A stretch of 64,000 nucleotides of DNA, from assembly GCF_003148745.1 (NCBI RefSeq), contig NZ_QGGU01000001.1:137536-201535 (forward strand), written 5' to 3'. The notes under the pieces were generated by a model that was not told the origin of the DNA, made no database searches, and saw only the letters and a program-made list of their open reading frames with translations. Shown piece by piece: positions 1-7,965 of this stretch. How positions within the stretch are numbered: position 1 is the first letter of the stretch; each line of letters starts with the position of its first letter. This stretch comes from Pleionea mediterranea (lineage in GTDB: Bacteria > Pseudomonadota > Gammaproteobacteria > Enterobacterales > Kangiellaceae). The translations under genes and the position numbers were made by a program.

Positions 1-1398
1 GAGCTAATACCTCAGTTGTCGCAAGGGGAATTGATTGTTGAAATTAAGGCAGCATCCGGTACGCCCTTGCAACGAACCGATGGATTAGTCAATCAGGTTC
101 AATCAATCGCCTCTTCAATTTCAGGCATTGAAAGAACCTACTCTGTTGCCGGAACCGGCAATCAGTTGGATTCAAGTCCGGAAAAAGGCGGTGAAAATAT
201 TGGTGAGCTTAATATTGTTATTGCCAAACCCTTGTCTCCAGAAAAAGAAGCCCGGGTGATCCGTGAACTACGATCGGCGTTAAGTAATATTACAGCCATA
301 GAATTTAATATTGAAAAGCCATCGTTATTCAGTTTTAAAACACCTCTGGAAGTTGAGGTAATGGGCTTTAATCTGGAAAAGGTTAAGCAGCAGTCAAACC
401 GTCTTATGGATAAGATGATGCAACAAGACAGATTCACCGATATCAAGTCAACCTTGCAGCAAGGGCATCCTGAAGTTCAAATTAAATTTGATCATGTGAA
501 AGCTGCACACCTTGGGCTCAGTGTGCCCGATGTTGCGGATCGCGTTGTGGATCAACTTAAAGGAGAGGTTGCTACCAAGTACGCATTTCGTGACAGAAAA
601 ATCGATGTATTAGTAAGAGTAGAAGAAGATGATCGGGCATCAATTAATGATGTTAAAAAGCTGATCGTAAATCCACAAGCCGATAGACCGATCACATTAG
701 ACGCTATCGCGGATATTACCGTGGCCATAGGTCCCAGTGAGATCCATCGTATCAATCAGGAACGGGTGGCTATTATCAGTGCCAATTTAAATTATGGCGA
801 TCTTGGCGAAGGCGCTAATGTATTAAAAAATCTGGTGGCGGAATTACCTGAGCTAAAAGGTATTGAAGTGAGAGTTGCCGGACAAAACGAAGAAATGGAA
901 GTGTCATTTAATTCATTAAAGCTTGCGCTTTTATTGGCAATCTTTCTGGTTTATCTGGTTATGGCGTCACAGTTTGAATCCTTATTGCATCCTTTCGTTA
1001 TTTTATTCAGCGTTCCCTTAGCCTTGGTGGGTGCGGTTTGGGCGCTATTTATTACGGGATCAACCATCAGTGTGGTGGTGTTTATTGGTTTAATTATGTT
1101 GGCGGGTATTGTGGTTAATAATGCCATTGTCCTGATTGATAAAATCAATCTGTTAAGAGAGCAGGGCATGGAAAAATATCAGGCAGTAAAAGAAGCCGCT
1201 AATGCCCGATTACGACCGATTGTTATGACGACCTTAACAACCACATTGGGTATGTTGCCATTGGCATTAGGGCTGGGTGAAGGTGCCGAAATTCGCGCAC
1301 CAATGGCCATTACGGTAATAGGCGGCTTATTAGTCTCGACATTGCTCACATTAGTGGTGATCCCTGTGCTCTACACCTTGTTTGATAGAAAAGGATAG
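1..1398 (+). CDS. RND efflux permease, C-terminal part (cut by window edge)
   Basis: The frame is open from base 1, so the start lies outside the window and 465 residues are visible. The visible part covers the second periplasmic porter/docking region and the last transmembrane bundle. The hydrophobic block near 'LALLLAIFLVYLVMASQFESLLHP' type sequence and the motif GIVVNNAIVLIDKINLLR are typical of the RND/HAE1 superfamily. It is followed 5 bp later by a second full-length RND permease, so the two may form a heteromeric pump as MdtB/MdtC do. Substrate cannot be told from sequence. Family assignment is firm; the hetero-oligomer is inference. Confidence 0.93.
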   Translation, partial: ELIPQLSQGELIVEIKAASGTPLQRTDGLVNQVQSIASSISGIERTYSVAGTGNQLDSSPEKGGENIGELNIVIAKPLSPEKEARVIRELRSALSNITAIEFNIEKPSLFSFKTPLEVEVMGFNLEKVKQQSNRLMDKMMQQDRFTDIKSTLQQGHPEVQIKFDHVKAAHLGLSVPDVADRVVDQLKGEVATKYAFRDRKIDVLVRVEEDDRASINDVKKLIVNPQADRPITLDAIADITVAIGPSEIHRINQERVAIISANLNYGDLGEGANVLKNLVAELPELKGIEVRVAGQNEEMEVSFNSLKLALLLAIFLVYLVMASQFESLLHPFVILFSVPLALVGAVWALFITGSTISVVVFIGLIMLAGIVVNNAIVLIDKINLLREQGMEKYQAVKEAANARLRPIVMTTLTTTLGMLPLALGLGEGAEIRAPMAITVIGGLLVSTLLTLVVIPVLYTLFDRKG

Positions 1399-1403
1399 CG
1401 CCA

Positions 1404-4400
1404 ATGAAACTTACAGCACTTGCACTGAAACGCCCGGTTACCACCTTAATGTTTTTCCTTTGCTTTCTGGTAACCGGATTGCTGGCTTCTCGGTTGTTAC
1501 CACTTGAGTATTTTCCTTCGGTAAATTTTCCGGGGATCTTTATTCAGGTGCCCTACGGAAATTCATCGGCAGAAGAAATTGAAGAAACCATCACCCGGCC
1601 GATGGAGGAAGTGCTGGCTACCATGAGTTCCATTCAAACTCTCTGGTCGACCACCACTGATAATAATGCACAATTGTTTTTGCGCTTTGGTTGGGATCAA
1701 AATGCCCGCATTAAAGGTATTGAGGCAAGAGAAAAAATTGATGCTATTCGTGGTCAGTTGCCCGACGACTTGCAGCGAATCTTTGTGTTTACAGGTGGCA
1801 CCGGTGATATGCCGGTTTTGCAGCTGCGTATTTCGAGTCAGCGTGATCTGTCTAACGAATATAATTTACTGGAAAGAAAATTAAAGCGACCCATTGAACG
1901 CATCGATGGTGTTTCAAAAGTTGATTTATATGGTGTCGATCAGCAACAAATTAAAATTAAGTTAAACGCTGATCGGGTTGCCGCTCACAATATCAATCTG
2001 ATTGAGTTAAATCAGCAATTGCAAAAACAGAACTTTTCCTTGTCGGCGGGATTAATTACCGATGATCAAAATCGTTATCGGGTTAAGCCACTGGGTGAAT
2101 ACCGAAGTATTGAGGATATTAAAAATACAGTGGTTAATGAACAGGGTGTTCGCTTGTCTGATATAGCCAATGTTGTTTTTGAGCAACCCATCGCACGAGA
2201 AGGCCGACATCTGGATAGAGACTATGCGATTGGTATGTCGATCACACGTGAAGCCAATGCAAACCTTGTGGAGGTAGCAACAAAAGTAATTGAGGAAATT
2301 GAAAAGGCTGAAAATGATCCGGCATTTGACGGTATTAAACTTTATACCATGGACAATCAGGCTGAAGGTGTTACTAACTCCCTTGGGGATATCAGCTTGT
2401 CGGGCATCATTGGTTTTGTATTATCGGTTATCGTTTTGTATTTCTTTTTACGGGAGTTTACCTCAACCATTATAGTCGCTTTAGCGGTTCCTTTTTCGCT
2501 AACCATCACCTTGGCCTTTATGTTTTTCTTTAATGTGACGCTGAATATTTTATCGATGATGGGATTAATGCTCGCCATAGGTATGCTGGTGGATAACGCA
2601 GTGGTGGTTACTGAAAGTATTTTTCGATATCAGGAAAAGTACCCTGACGATCAACATAAGGCGATTCGTTTGGGTGTTAAAGAAGTCGGCGTGGCGGTTT
2701 TTGCAGGAACAGTAACAACGGCCATTGTATTCTTGCCTAATATCATTGGTGAAAAAGTCGAGATGACAGTATTTCTTAGTCACGTGGCCATTACCATTGT
2801 TATTGCACTAGCGGCGTCGTTATTTATTGCGCTCACCATAATTCCATTATTGTTGGCAAAGTTTAAAATTCGCAGTCAGGAAAAATCGAGTCAATGGATT
2901 AATCGACTGACCGATCGCTATTCGTCTTTTTTACAGTGGTCATTGAACCGACCAAAAATTTCCGCACTTTTTGCGGTACTGGTTGCTGTGAGTATCGTTA
3001 TTCCTATGGGACAGGTGACAAAAGATAATTTTACCGACGACACTCAGCGTCGATTGTTTTTACCTTACTATATCGATAATCAGTATTCGCTGGATAAAAT
3101 TGAAGCAACTGTAGATACCATTGAAGAATTTTTGTACGCCCATCAGGCTGAATTGGATATAGAATCGGTTTACAGCTATTACAATAATAACCGTGCGGAA
3201 TCGACCATTATTTTAAAAGACAAAGACATGGCGACTAAGGCAGTGTCCGAAATCCGTGAGTTTATCGAAAACAACTTACCTAAAATAGCCATTGGTGCCC
3301 CTAGTTTTGAACGCAATCGTGGTAATCAGGACGGTATAAAAATTTACGTGACCGGTGACTCGACAGAAACGCTGCAAGAGCTGAGTCACGAAGTTGCCAG
3401 AATTTTAAATACTATTGAAGGTATTTACGATTCCCGTTCTGATGCAACATCCGGCGATCGTGAAGTACGTGTAAAAGTTGATAGAGTGCGTGCGCAAAAG
3501 CTCGGTCTTGATCCCGCTCAGGTAGCGAATATGGTGTCGATTGCGATGCGCGGTCAACCACTTCGATCTTACCGTGGCCAGGATGGCGAGGTGCAAATGA
3601 TGTTGGAGTTTAATCAAAATGATCGTCAGTCATTAGCGGATTTAAAAGGCTTATCACTTATGACGGCAAGTGGCGAAATTATATCGCTCGACAGTATTGC
3701 TGACTTTCAGGTAGAGCAAGCGGCTAACACAATTTCACGTCGAAATCGCCAAACCAGTATTGGTATCACTACAAATTTAGACGAAATCACCATGGATGAA
3801 GCTAAAAAGTCTATTGAAGAAGTGATGAATAAAGTTAGCTTACCACCGGGTTATAATTGGAATCTAGGTCAAGCTTTTGAGCGTGAGCAAAACGCTGATA
3901 ATATACTGATGCAAAATATGTTGCTGGCATTGTTGATGATTTTTGTAGTGATGGCTGCACTGTTTGAATCGTTACTGTTTCCTCTGGCAGTCATTACGTC
4001 TATTGGCTATGCCGTTGTGGGTGTGTTCTGGTTCTTTTTAATGACAGGCACCACCTTTTCGTTTATGTCCGGTATTGGCATTCTTGTGTTAATGGGCGTG
4101 GTTGTTAATAATGGCATTGTATTGATCGATCACATCAATCATTTAAGACGCAGTGGTATGCCAAGAAATGACGCGATTATTCAGGGCGGCCGAGACAGGT
4201 TACGTCCAATATTAATGACGGTCTGTACCACTATTTTAGGTTTAATTCCATTGGGCATTGGCGATGCAACTGTCGGCGGAACCGCAAACTCACCACCTTA
4301 TTATCCAATGGCGCGAGCGGTTATTGGTGGCCTGGCTTTTTCTACCATTGTCAGCTTACTTATACTGCCGACCATTTATGTTGGGCTGGATAATTTAAGT

Positions 4401-4457
4401 GCCTGGCGGCGCAATGTATGGCGACGTGGACGGACTGTATCGGAATCGATTTTTTAA
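1404..4457 (+). CDS. RND efflux permease
   Basis: This 1017-residue inner-membrane protein has normal RND length and architecture: TM1 at residues 10-30, a large periplasmic loop, a central TM bundle around 330-480, a second periplasmic loop and a final TM bundle from about 840. The TM4 motif GMLVDNAVVV keeps one proton-relay Asp. The TM10 region carries VVVNNGIVLIDHIN, as in HAE1-type pumps that lack the AcrB lysine. It starts 5 bp after the upstream RND gene, so they are co-transcribed. No membrane fusion protein or outer-membrane channel is visible downstream; they are probably upstream of the window. Confidence 0.95.
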   Translation: MKLTALALKRPVTTLMFFLCFLVTGLLASRLLPLEYFPSVNFPGIFIQVPYGNSSAEEIEETITRPMEEVLATMSSIQTLWSTTTDNNAQLFLRFGWDQNARIKGIEAREKIDAIRGQLPDDLQRIFVFTGGTGDMPVLQLRISSQRDLSNEYNLLERKLKRPIERIDGVSKVDLYGVDQQQIKIKLNADRVAAHNINLIELNQQLQKQNFSLSAGLITDDQNRYRVKPLGEYRSIEDIKNTVVNEQGVRLSDIANVVFEQPIAREGRHLDRDYAIGMSITREANANLVEVATKVIEEIEKAENDPAFDGIKLYTMDNQAEGVTNSLGDISLSGIIGFVLSVIVLYFFLREFTSTIIVALAVPFSLTITLAFMFFFNVTLNILSMMGLMLAIGMLVDNAVVVTESIFRYQEKYPDDQHKAIRLGVKEVGVAVFAGTVTTAIVFLPNIIGEKVEMTVFLSHVAITIVIALAASLFIALTIIPLLLAKFKIRSQEKSSQWINRLTDRYSSFLQWSLNRPKISALFAVLVAVSIVIPMGQVTKDNFTDDTQRRLFLPYYIDNQYSLDKIEATVDTIEEFLYAHQAELDIESVYSYYNNNRAESTIILKDKDMATKAVSEIREFIENNLPKIAIGAPSFERNRGNQDGIKIYVTGDSTETLQELSHEVARILNTIEGIYDSRSDATSGDREVRVKVDRVRAQKLGLDPAQVANMVSIAMRGQPLRSYRGQDGEVQMMLEFNQNDRQSLADLKGLSLMTASGEIISLDSIADFQVEQAANTISRRNRQTSIGITTNLDEITMDEAKKSIEEVMNKVSLPPGYNWNLGQAFEREQNADNILMQNMLLALLMIFVVMAALFESLLFPLAVITSIGYAVVGVFWFFLMTGTTFSFMSGIGILVLMGVVVNNGIVLIDHINHLRRSGMPRNDAIIQGGRDRLRPILMTVCTTILGLIPLGIGDATVGGTANSPPYYPMARAVIGGLAFSTIVSLLILPTIYVGLDNLSAWRRNVWRRGRTVSESIF

Positions 4458-4508
4458 ACTAAAGAATTTTTGAATGATATGGTATAGATAGTTTGGGATT
4501 ATGAATGT

Positions 4509-5318
4509 TTATGAAAATTGACTGACGTAGTCGTCAATCATTTGATGTTTCTGCGGATCTTCATCCATTAATGACAGTTTGATTTGAATTAAGGGACAGT
4601 CGGGTTTGTTTTCGGTGCTGGTAATCGAGTAAACAAATCCGTTTATGCGCATCACTTGTTTTTCATCATCTTGTTGAAACTCAATATCAACAGAGACCTG
4701 ATCCAATACCGTTGGTAAATAATCCACAAACTTAAAAATACCCAGGCAAAAATCTTTGGTGAGTTGTTTTACAGCACATTTAACTTCTCCATTGGCCGTT
4801 CGAACCAATGCCACGCCTTTGGGTAACGGTTTCTTTTCTTTTTTCGCTGTTGGTGTGGTGGTGTCGACTTTATTGCCGGTAAGCACTTCGATGGATGAAG
4901 AGGCGGCGCGCTCTGGGTGAGCCATTTTTCCAACAATACCATGACGCTTTAAAGCACGTTCTACTTTTTCTGAAAACTGTTGGCGGTTGAAAGGTTTTAC
5001 CAGATAATCACTGACACCAGCATTTATGGCTTCCATGACATATTCTTTATCGCCACGACTGGTGACCATGACAAACGGCAGTGATTTAAATCGGTCTTCA
5101 GCACGCAACCATTCAAGCAATTCCAGTCCGTTCATTTCTGGCATTTCCCAGTCGCATAACACCATGTTTATTTCCTGATGAAGTAATACGGATTTTCCGG
5201 CCTGGCCATTATTGGCATCAAATATTTTTGCGTTGGGAAAATAATCGCGAACAAACTTTTTAATCAGATCGCGGATCATGCTGGCATCATCAATTATTAG
5301 AATATTAAAACGTTTCAT
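4509..5318 (-). CDS. Response regulator, CheY-like receiver with PilZ-like C-terminal domain
   Basis: Residues 1-125 form a receiver domain: acidic pair in IIDDAS, phospho-acceptor Asp in MVLCDWEMPEMNG, the Thr of VMVTSR and the Lys of YLVKPFN are all present. A linker of about 40 residues rich in Lys and Thr follows. The last 100 residues look like a degenerate PilZ-type beta barrel (basic residues are scarce, so c-di-GMP binding is uncertain). The gene stands alone, convergent with the RND operon. The ATG at 5318 is preferred over an in-frame GTG 6 bp upstream; neither has a good ribosome binding site. The receiver is certain, the output domain is inference. Confidence 0.85.
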   Translation of the reverse strand: MKRFNILIIDDASMIRDLIKKFVRDYFPNAKIFDANNGQAGKSVLLHQEINMVLCDWEMPEMNGLELLEWLRAEDRFKSLPFVMVTSRGDKEYVMEAINAGVSDYLVKPFNRQQFSEKVERALKRHGIVGKMAHPERAASSSIEVLTGNKVDTTTPTAKKEKKPLPKGVALVRTANGEVKCAVKQLTKDFCLGIFKFVDYLPTVLDQVSVDIEFQQDDEKQVMRINGFVYSITSTENKPDCPLIQIKLSLMDEDPQKHQMIDDYVSQFS

Positions 5319-5374
5319 TGCCACCGTACTGTTTGTCAGTCATTTTAATGATGCTATAAGTGTAGTTGATAATT

Positions 5375-5881
5375 TTAAAGCTGTCTGACCATCACATAAT
5401 CGTCCATGACAAACCCTTCGCCTATATCAAATACAGCTTCTTCTTTTACAGTAAATCCCATCGCTTTGTAGGCATTGATTGCTCCTGTATTGTACTTATT
5501 GACGGTTAACTCTATTTTGGACAAATTTTCATCCACTGCCAGTTGTTCTATAAAGGATAATGCAAGACGTGACAGTCCTTTGCCTCGCGAAGATGCGTCG
5601 AGATAGAGTTTGCTTAGAAAAAGGGAGTCAGCTCTTGCTTGAATGGCAAAATAACCAATGATTGTCTGTTCCGTCTCTGGCTCATCCATAATGGCATAAT
5701 AGCGATAGCCATCGGCAATCTGCTGTTTCATTGCCGAGAAACATTGATACTTTGCCAGCATATAATCCACCTGCTGCTGACCAATTATCGGCGTATAGTG
5801 CTGATTCCAGATCTCAAACGCTAAACTTTCAATCGCCAGTAATAATGTATCTTCGGTGGCCAGTGTAATTTGCACGGACAT
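5375..5881 (-). CDS. GNAT-family N-acetyltransferase
   Basis: The 168-residue protein has the GNAT fold signature. Residues 85-110 contain the acetyl-CoA binding segment LYLDASSRGKGLSRLAL (the R/Q-x-x-G-x-G/A loop is present as SRGKGL), followed by the late motif KYNTGAINAYKAMGF. The substrate is not predictable. It lies 56 bp upstream of the response regulator gene on the same strand, so the two could share a transcript, but nothing else links them. Confidence 0.85.
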   Translation of the reverse strand: MSVQITLATEDTLLLAIESLAFEIWNQHYTPIIGQQQVDYMLAKYQCFSAMKQQIADGYRYYAIMDEPETEQTIIGYFAIQARADSLFLSKLYLDASSRGKGLSRLALSFIEQLAVDENLSKIELTVNKYNTGAINAYKAMGFTVKEEAVFDIGEGFVMDDYVMVRQL

Positions 5882-5995
5882 TTTTACTTCACTTATATTC
5901 CTGATTAAATTATCTGGCTACTTTACCTGAGAAGGAACCTTGACGCAGCTGCCGAAAAATTGAGTTTATTGGTTTATTTAAAAAAAGCATAAAAT

Positions 5996-6253
5996 ATACT
6001 TGTATAAGTAGTGGTTGTTTTGCTAGTATCTAGTGACTGGCTGGTCACTCATACAGGGCAGGGGTGTCTAGGGTGGCCGCCAGCCACTTTTTGGTGCAAT
6101 CGGAGCTTTTCGGCATAGTTAGGCTTCGTGCTTTGTGAGTACAAGTATTTTTAAAAGCAGGCTTTGCAACAAGTCTCTTTTATACACCCTGATATTTTAC
6201 TCACCCTCCCGTGCCCGTAGCTGAACGAGCTGTTTGCTACGGGCTTTTTTTTG
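5996..6253 (+). ncRNA. Candidate structured non-coding RNA or attenuated leader
   Basis: The 450-bp gap between the divergent acetyltransferase and DUF6249 genes has no plausible coding frame but several inverted repeats. ATACTTGTA (5996-6004) is complementary to TACAAGTAT (6140-6148), enclosing about 150 nt. Inside are a hairpin AGTGAC/GTCACT (6032-6049) and a hairpin GTGGC/GCCAC followed by TTTTT (6073-6092). The loop TGGCTGG (6038-6044) is the exact complement of CCAGCCA (6080-6086), which would break the second hairpin, an antiterminator-like arrangement. A strong terminator closes the region. It does not match the conserved cores of 6S RNA, tmRNA or SRP RNA as I recall them. No transcript is proven. 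Confidence 0.4.
6213..6253 (+). terminator. Rho-independent terminator
   Basis: GCCCGTAGC (6213-6221) pairs perfectly with GCTACGGGC (6236-6244) across a 14-nt loop and is followed directly by nine T. It ends any transcript coming from the preceding non-coding region on the plus strand. The DUF6249 gene starts 80 bp further on, so that gene needs its own promoter or readthrough. Confidence 0.85.
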
Positions 6254-6332
6254 CGTTTTATTTATAAACCATCATCCAATTGATTGCCTGGCTGTCTCTA
6301 TATTAATAGTATTCGATATTAGAGAGGTCACT

Positions 6333-6698
6333 ATGAACAATTACGAAGCACTTATTCCAATTTCGGCTTTTATAGCCACCGCCCTGGTTATTATTGTTTT
6401 TCTGTATTTGAGTCATAAAAACAAAACGCAAATACAGGAAACCATTAGGCTATCACTGGATAAAGGTGATGCTTTAACCCCTGAGTTGCTTGAAAGCCTT
6501 GGTACTAGCGGTTCTACCAGAGTTAAAGACTTGCGTCGTGGGGTAATATTAGCCGCAATAGGTGTCGCGTGTATTCTGGGAGGTTTGATTGCAAATGATG
6601 TGGATGCTTTTACCGGGTTTAGCATTATTGGCATGTTCCCATTACTGGTTGGCAGTGGATTTTTATTGGTCTGGAAACTGAACCGCTATAATGATTAA
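6333..6698 (+). CDS. Small membrane protein, DUF6249-like
   Basis: This 121-residue protein has an N-terminal TM segment (residues 6-24), a short charged stretch with conserved-looking DALTPELLESLG, and two further TM segments (about 70-90 and 94-112). This layout resembles the DUF6249 family, often encoded beside ECF sigma factors. The ATG at 6333 follows AGAGAGG at a normal distance; an in-frame upstream ATG at 6234 falls inside the terminator hairpin and is unlikely. It lies 21 bp before the sigma factor, so the two are probably one operon and this protein may sense membrane state or restrain the sigma factor; that role is inference. Confidence 0.75.
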   Translation: MNNYEALIPISAFIATALVIIVFLYLSHKNKTQIQETIRLSLDKGDALTPELLESLGTSGSTRVKDLRRGVILAAIGVACILGGLIANDVDAFTGFSIIGMFPLLVGSGFLLVWKLNRYND

Positions 6699-6719
6699 CA
6701 CCAGTCAGGATTTGATGTA

Positions 6720-7253
6720 ATGCAGACCGATAGTGAGTTAATCGCAAGGATTTTAACGCAAGGAGAGCATCAGGCTTTTAACGGACTGGTTGTGAAATAC
6801 CAGTCTGGTGTGCGTCAGTTCTTAAGACGATTGACCGCTGGTGATCATTCTATGGCGGATGATATTTCGCAAGATGTATTTATTTTAGCGTTTCAAAAGC
6901 TGCGTCAATATAACGGCTCTGGGAGTTTTGCTGGCTGGCTAAGAAAACTGGCGTATCATCGCTTTTTAAGAGTTATCCAGACCGGTGCGTGCAAGTACGA
7001 AAAGCCCTGCGAAGTCAGCTGGCAAAGCTTGCATACCAAGGATTCTGTAGAGGCCGATATATTAGCCGAGTCTTTAATGAAAGCGCTGGAACCGAATGAG
7101 CGTATGGCCATAACATTAAATGTTAGTGAGGGGCTCAGCCACAGTGAAATTACTCAAATTACAGGCATTCCTCTGGGAACCATTAAGTCTTATATTTCGC
7201 GTGCAAAAAAGAAACTGAGTGAACTGGTTTCTGATCGTGAGCAGGTGGCCTGA
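6720..7253 (+). CDS. ECF-type RNA polymerase sigma factor
   Basis: The 177-residue protein has the two ECF sigma domains. Region 2 covers residues 20-85, with the typical DDISQDVFILAFQKLRQYNGSGSFAGWLRKLAYHR pattern split over 2.2-2.4. Region 4 covers residues 120-170 with the helix-turn-helix GLSHSEITQITGIPLGTIKSYISRAKKKL. It directs RNA polymerase core to alternative promoters. It sits between two small membrane-protein genes, one of which may be its anti-sigma factor. There is no typical zinc-containing ZAS anti-sigma gene. Confidence 0.93.
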   Translation: MQTDSELIARILTQGEHQAFNGLVVKYQSGVRQFLRRLTAGDHSMADDISQDVFILAFQKLRQYNGSGSFAGWLRKLAYHRFLRVIQTGACKYEKPCEVSWQSLHTKDSVEADILAESLMKALEPNERMAITLNVSEGLSHSEITQITGIPLGTIKSYISRAKKKLSELVSDREQVA

Positions 7254-7314
7254 TGTTTAACTTGAGTCTTTATATTGTGAATAACCCCGACAAAGGTGTT
7301 TGTGAGGTATCAAA

Positions 7315-7614
7315 ATGAGTCATAATGATCTTTTAAAATCTTTACTTGGTTACCACCAACGACTGGTGAGCGATGAATTCGTACGCTCAGTCATGAAAAA
7401 AGTAGACCTGTTTTACAAACGACGCCTGTGGATATTAAGTTTATCAACATTGATGGGAGTAATATTTGCTTGCATCGGGATTGCGATGGTCTGGCCTGAT
7501 GGAGTATCCATGCCTATGGTGATGGGTGTGCCTTATATGATAGAAACCATCGCTGTTGTACTAATGGCTTCACTTATTACCTGGGTGTTTCAGGATGAGC
7601 TGAGTGGAGGTTAG
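7315..7614 (+). CDS. Small membrane protein downstream of ECF sigma factor, possible anti-sigma factor
   Basis: The 99-residue protein has a charged amphipathic N-terminal 35 residues and two TM segments (about 42-60 and 73-91). A cytoplasmic N-terminal part joined to membrane helices, directly after a sigma factor gene, is the layout expected of an anti-sigma factor. I recognise no family. The intergenic distance to the sigma gene is 61 bp, and TGTGAGGT upstream of the ATG gives a reasonable ribosome binding site. Confidence 0.7.
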   Translation: MSHNDLLKSLLGYHQRLVSDEFVRSVMKKVDLFYKRRLWILSLSTLMGVIFACIGIAMVWPDGVSMPMVMGVPYMIETIAVVLMASLITWVFQDELSGG

Positions 7615-7965
7615 CATTTAGGCTTCGATTTTGGAGTAACTGCTTTATTATCAGGATATTTGAACCAAGAGGTTTTATAAAAGTACTTTAAATAAAAAAC
7701 TGTTTGAAAATGGGGGGATCTAAAATCACGGACATTTACTGAGATTTAAATATCTCACTATCGAGATATTTGATAGGCGTATCCACCGCATTATTTTCAT
7801 CTATACCTACCTACAACTTTTTCTTCTGACATAACGTAAATTTTTTTAATTTCATTTAATAACAGTGCTAGAATGGCTTGTGATCTGTCGTATGTTATTG
7901 AAATTTAAAATAATTGAATAAATTTAAGTCAGTTCTGTCGAAACTAGGTTTTTAAGTGAGTATTA
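7615..7965. other. AT-rich intergenic region with hairpin, upstream of CadC-like regulator
   Basis: This 351-bp stretch has no supported gene. It contains a perfect inverted repeat, AAATATCTC (7748-7756) and GAGATATTT (7763-7771), separated by 6 nt, overlapping another GAGAT word at 7741. Repeated GAGAT/ATCTC words upstream of a winged-helix regulator could be its own binding sites; this is inference. The base composition is visibly poorer in G and C than the flanking housekeeping genes. Confidence 0.4.

Noticed and set aside
1-1398. Truncated RND pseudogene
   Set aside because: The frame is open at base 1; the missing part is simply outside the window.
5996-6253. Known housekeeping RNA (6S, tmRNA, SRP RNA)
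   Set aside because: None of the conserved cores I know, such as the tag frame of tmRNA or the SRP GGAA apical loop, is present.
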